From contig JAWOHT010000117.1 in the NCBI GenBank assembly GCA_046485045.1, positions 1 through 10,286 of the forward strand: a DNA stretch of 10,286 nt, written 5' to 3'. Position numbers and translations under genes: made by a program. This DNA is from JAFGPL01 sp046485045 (lineage in GTDB: Bacteria; Bacteroidota; Bacteroidia; Bacteroidales; UBA10428). Below the pieces are notes generated by a model. It was given only the letters and a program-made list of their open reading frames with translations. It was not told the DNA's origin and made no database searches. This document shows, in pieces, positions 7,852 to 10,286 of the stretch (the stretch's first letter is position 1; each line of letters begins with the position of its first letter).

Positions 7852-7915
7852 GGAACGTTGGACAAAATAGGTTCCGAAAATCCAACCCACACTATATTTT
7901 CATAATATTGTGTGG
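7852..7915 (+). ncRNA. Candidate structured RNA: two conflicting helices and a 12-pair hairpin
   Basis: GGAAC (7852-7856) pairs with GTTCC (7871-7875), while GTTGGA (7857-7862) pairs with TCCAAC (7881-7886). The two helices interleave, so they form either a pseudoknot-like fold or mutually exclusive states. The next base begins a strong hairpin: CCACACTATATT (7887-7898) with AATATTGTGTGG (7904-7915), 11 of 12 positions paired, one T-T mismatch and a TTCAT loop. No long T-run follows, so it is not a standard terminator. It lies about 140 bases downstream of the predicted start from the promoter at 7676-7705. It could instead be a DNA-level inverted repeat, and the strand is assumed from that promoter. 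Confidence 0.3.
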
Positions 7916-8070
7916 CATGGCCATTCTGCAGTTTAGGCATCACTTTAGTAATAATATGGGTTTCTTTTGAGATAATATTATTCAAAAACTCTAAAAAACA
8001 GTATTATTCATTGTTTGCATAATTGAAAAGAAAAAAAGACAAATAATTCTCCAACAAAAAAAAACAACAG

Positions 8071-8109
8071 TTTGGCACCCTTCACTGGATGCTTCATTTC
8101 GCTGCCAAA
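8071..8109. repeat. Inverted repeat within a GC-richer block
   Basis: TTTGGCA (8071-8077) and TGCCAAA (8103-8109) are perfect reverse complements around a 25-base loop, and a G-T pair can extend the stem. The block continues to about 8152, with GC content visibly higher than the A-rich DNA on its left. It lies about 100 bases upstream of the AraC-type regulator gene and could be an operator, an RNA element or a remnant of a repeat. Confidence 0.35.
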
Positions 8110-8147
8110 TCCTGAATTGCTTCGGACTATCTTTCCAACGCACCCGC

Positions 8148-8175
8148 TTTTTAGTATTAAGCATTGATAAATTTG
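8148..8175 (+). promoter_or_regulatory. Proximal promoter of the TolB-TPR-AraC gene
   Basis: TAAATTTG at 8168-8175 matches the -7 consensus TAnnTTTG perfectly. A partial -33 box (TTT at 8148-8150) lies 17 bases upstream. Transcription would start near 8181, leaving a leader of about 28 bases before the ATG at 8209. Confidence 0.5.
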
Positions 8176-8208
8176 TAAATTGCAGTTTATTTAATCCAAC
8201 AATTAAAA

Positions 8209-9996
8209 ATGGTTTCGAAATACAGCATTGCCGTAATTCCATTCAGGAATCTGAGCCCGGATAAAGACAGCGAGTATTTCAGCGATGGAATTACCGAAGA
8301 AATTATCAGTGCCCTTTCGAAAATAGAAGGCCTTTATGTTACTTCGCGCACTTCATCGTTTAAGTTCAAAAATCAAGCATTAGATAGTCCTGCCATTGGA
8401 GAAAAATTAAATGTATCGTTCCTGCTTGAAGGAAGTGTTCGGTATTCTGACGGTAATGTAAGAATATCGGCACAATTGATAAATACCCAAAATGGGATTC
8501 GTGTGTGGGCCGAAACCTGGGACAAGCAATTGAACGACATCTTCATCTTTCAGGATGAAATAGCCGAAACCATTGCGTGTAAAATAAACAAACACATCAT
8601 CCCTGTACCACAAAGCACGGAAGCCGCTGTTCAGAATACCTTTGCTTTAGATATGTACCTAAGGGGGCAATATCTTTTGAATAAACTGGATAGTAGCAAA
8701 AGCGAACAGATGATGTCGTTTTTGGAACAATCTGTGTCTGCTGCACCAAACTATTATAAACCTATTGTTGCTTTGTGCAATAGTTTTACATGGCTTGCTT
8801 CCATAGGTTTGATGGACCCTAAAGATGCCAGGGCAAAAATTGATAACTATATAGACAAACTGTTTGAACTAAATCTTCCTATTCCTGACATGTATTTATT
8901 GCTTGCCGAAAGAAACTTTTGGATTGAATGGAAGCCTCTTTTAGCCTTGCAAAACATCAATAAGGCGCTGGAACTAAAACCAAGTTCTTCCATTGGATTA
9001 ATTGACAAAGGTATGGCCCAAGCTGCCATCGGTAAAGTTGAAGAAGCCTTTGATTCGTATTTTCAGGCGGAAAGGTTAAATCCTTATGGCGAAAATATCA
9101 ATTATTGCATTGGCTTGCTTTATCATCTGATTGGAGAGAATGCCAAAGCATTAAGGTATTTAGACCAGAACATTGATTTAGCGCCTTATTGGCATGCATC
9201 GTATTTTACTAAAACCGAATCGTTATGTGAGCTTGGAAGGTTCGGTGAAGTATGGGCATTGATTGATGATTTAGAGAACAATCCTGCCTTTGCTACGATT
9301 ATTCCTCTCCTGAAAGGTATTTGTAATGCATATTCCGGGAAAATGGACGAAACCTTTCAATTGATAAAAAGCATTGAGACAGAAATTAGCAGTTCAACAG
9401 TTGTTTCCCCCTTTATTTATTATATAGCCATAATGTTTTTAAAATTAGGACAGGCCGATAGGGCGCTCGATTATCTGGAAAAGGGTATGACATTGGGGGC
9501 GACACCATTTCTGTTTATCCATATCGACTGCAATTGGGACGATTTGCGGGGGAACAGCCGTTTTGAGATTGTTATAAAAAAGATTTCGGTACCTGTTAGC
9601 AAAAATTTATTTGAAAATGATTCAAAAAAATACAAAAAATCGGCATTGTCAAAAGAAATGGTCGAAACCATAAAAGTGGCACTTCGATCACTTATGCAGA
9701 AAGAACTTCCGTTTTTGAACCCTACACTTAGTTTAGCTCAATTATCCGAACAAATAAATATCACTCCAAACCAATTGTCGCAATACTTAAATGAATATGA
9801 AAAGAAGAACTTTTTTGAATACATGAACACTTTCCGTTTAAACCATTTTTTAGAAATAGCAAAAAATGCAAAGTTTACGAATTTATCACTGCTTGGCTTA
9901 GCCTACGAGAGTGGCTTTAATTCCAAAACAACATTCAATACCTTTTTTAAAAGAGAAATGGGGACCAGTCCTTCTGAGTATTTAAAAAAGAAGTAG
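8209..9996 (+). CDS. TolB/FlgO-like domain - TPR - AraC-type transcriptional regulator fusion
   Basis: The 595-residue product has no signal peptide or membrane helix, so it should act in the cytoplasm. Residues about 5-130 (YSIAVIPFRNLSPD, EYFSDGITEEIISAL, LEGSVRYSDGNVRISAQL, IRVWAETWDKQLNDIF) form the TolB/FlgO-like domain often seen in CadC-type regulators and class III adenylate cyclases. Residues about 145-460 are helical repeats of TPR type (ALQNINKALELKPSSSIGLI, ALRYLDQNIDLAPYWHASYF). Residues about 480-595 form an AraC-type DNA-binding domain with two HTH units (LAQLSEQINITPNQLSQYL, LAYESGFNSKTTFNTFFKRE) ending in GTSPSEYLKKK. In the better-known relatives the DNA-binding domain is N-terminal; here it is C-terminal. 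The ligand is unknown. The in-frame stop at 8176-8178 fixes the ATG at 8209. A target in the following membrane gene is inference. Confidence 0.85.
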   Translation: MVSKYSIAVIPFRNLSPDKDSEYFSDGITEEIISALSKIEGLYVTSRTSSFKFKNQALDSPAIGEKLNVSFLLEGSVRYSDGNVRISAQLINTQNGIRVWAETWDKQLNDIFIFQDEIAETIACKINKHIIPVPQSTEAAVQNTFALDMYLRGQYLLNKLDSSKSEQMMSFLEQSVSAAPNYYKPIVALCNSFTWLASIGLMDPKDARAKIDNYIDKLFELNLPIPDMYLLLAERNFWIEWKPLLALQNINKALELKPSSSIGLIDKGMAQAAIGKVEEAFDSYFQAERLNPYGENINYCIGLLYHLIGENAKALRYLDQNIDLAPYWHASYFTKTESLCELGRFGEVWALIDDLENNPAFATIIPLLKGICNAYSGKMDETFQLIKSIETEISSSTVVSPFIYYIAIMFLKLGQADRALDYLEKGMTLGATPFLFIHIDCNWDDLRGNSRFEIVIKKISVPVSKNLFENDSKKYKKSALSKEMVETIKVALRSLMQKELPFLNPTLSLAQLSEQINITPNQLSQYLNEYEKKNFFEYMNTFRLNHFLEIAKNAKFTNLSLLGLAYESGFNSKTTFNTFFKREMGTSPSEYLKKK

Positions 9997-10003
9997 TGAT
10001 CAC

Positions 10004-10030
10004 ATAAGTAACACTTATAGTTGATTTTTT
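10004..10030 (+). terminator. Weak intrinsic terminator candidate after the AraC-type gene
   Basis: ATAAGT (10004-10009) pairs perfectly with ACTTAT (10013-10018) around an AAC loop, and six T bases follow at 10025-10030. The stem is short and AT-rich, with a 6-base gap before the T-run, so termination may be partial. It starts eight bases after the stop codon. Confidence 0.35.
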
Positions 10031-10065
10031 ATAAGAAACAGGTTCGAGCCTACCTTTTCGAACGA

Positions 10066-10092
10066 TTGACGCATCTTTTATTCCGATGTTTG
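10066..10092 (+). promoter_or_regulatory. Possible promoter of the downstream membrane protein gene
   Basis: TTG at 10066-10068 and GATGTTTG at 10085-10092 are 16 bases apart. The second box matches seven of eight consensus positions' fixed bases apart from its first base, and the spacing is slightly short. A transcript would start about 25 bases before the ATG at 10121. A small inverted repeat GTTCG/CGAAC (10042-10046, 10059-10063) just upstream could be an operator. Confidence 0.3.
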
Positions 10093-10120
10093 TACCGTAT
10101 TAAAAAAACGAAGACAAAAT

Positions 10121-10286
10121 ATGGAAACTAAAGATTCACAAAAAAGTTATTTGACTTTCGGATATTATTCCTCCTTCATTTTATCAATTCTGACCATAGT
10201 AACCTTTGGTTTTGCAATGACAGCAATACCACCTGCCGGACCATACTGTCCTGACAAATGTATGGAATATCCATTCCCCGATATTC
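10121..10286 (+). CDS. 5' end of a small membrane protein of unknown function (partial)
   Basis: The frame opens at ATG 10121 and is still open at the window end, giving 55 complete codons. The protein starts METKDSQKSYLTFGYYSS. A hydrophobic stretch follows at about residues 16-36 (SSFILSILTIVTFGFAMTAI), a likely membrane helix or uncleaved signal anchor. After it comes PPAGPYCPDKCMEYPFPD, where two cysteines three residues apart could form a disulfide outside the cytoplasm or bind a metal. I do not recognise a named family. It lies 124 bases downstream of the AraC-type regulator on the same strand with a possible promoter of its own, so it could be a regulated target or partner. Confidence 0.6.
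   Translation, partial: METKDSQKSYLTFGYYSSFILSILTIVTFGFAMTAIPPAGPYCPDKCMEYPFPDI

Larger units (their letters stand above)
7537..8208. other. 672-base intergenic region between divergent genes, no convincing protein gene
   Basis: Short open frames occur on both strands here, but none has a recognisable domain and they overlap one another on opposite strands. The region is mostly AT-rich. It holds a consensus promoter facing right (7676-7705), a cluster of helices (7852-7915), a direct repeat TATTATTCA (7976-7984 and 8002-8010), a GC-richer block with an inverted repeat (8071-8152), and the proximal promoter of the AraC-type gene (8168-8175). It may be a regulatory region, a non-coding RNA locus or the remains of a lost gene. 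Confidence 0.6.

Noticed and set aside
7681..7985. Short overlapping frames on both strands (7719-7970 plus; 7681-7890 and 7758-7985 minus)
   Set aside because: None has a known domain; the plus-strand frame needs a TTG or GTG start, and the frames overlap each other. A degraded gene cannot be excluded.
7991..8242. 83-codon minus-strand frame
   Set aside because: It overlaps the start and proximal promoter of the AraC-type gene and covers the GC-richer inverted-repeat block; no domain is recognisable.
1..10286. CRISPR array, tRNA, rRNA or transposase gene
   Set aside because: No regularly spaced direct repeats, no cloverleaf-like segment or rRNA signature, and no transposase or integrase motifs were seen on either strand.

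Overview
The window looks like chromosomal DNA of a member of the Bacteroidota. It is AT-rich, and its promoter candidates fit the phylum's TTTG / TAnnTTTG form. It carries a sensor with paired seven-bladed Reg_prop propellers plus a Y_Y_Y domain, a secreted GH31 glycosidase with a DUF5110 tail, and a gene fragment ending like an outer-membrane beta-barrel. The genus cannot be named from this; a marine or gut-type Bacteroidales or relative is a guess.

Region 1 (1-1515) looks like a short array of gene cassettes. The 3' end of a beta-barrel gene (1-297) is followed 12 bases later by a structured element (310-437). Next come two overlapping small genes (513-980, GNAT-like; 973-1497, helix-turn-helix), and 11 bases after the second stop a related element begins (1509 onward). 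The heptamer at the start of the unit (GTTACCC, 431-437) is the exact reverse complement of the heptamer after its last gene (GGGTAAC, 1509-1515), as in integron cassettes. The gene pair has the layout of a toxin-first toxin-antitoxin module. No integrase is visible.

Region 2 (about 1586-7536) holds a secreted GH31 alpha-glycosidase (1638-4061) with its own promoter just beyond the second element. Convergent to it is a large sensor gene (7536-4177, minus strand): signal peptide, about 14 propeller repeats, Y_Y_Y, one membrane helix, GAF and coiled coil, but no histidine kinase, receiver or DNA-binding domain. The proximity suggests carbohydrate sensing, but no SusC/SusD pair is in view.

Region 3 (7537-8208) is a 672-base gap between divergent genes with no convincing protein gene. 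It has a consensus-perfect promoter facing right (7676-7705), a cluster of helices ending in a 12-pair hairpin (7852-7915), and a GC-richer inverted-repeat island (8071-8152). This is a candidate non-coding RNA or long structured leader.

Region 4 (8209-10286) encodes a soluble regulator that fuses a TolB/FlgO-like domain and TPR-like repeats to a C-terminal AraC-type DNA-binding domain. It is followed by the start of a small membrane protein gene that runs off the window and could be its target or partner.
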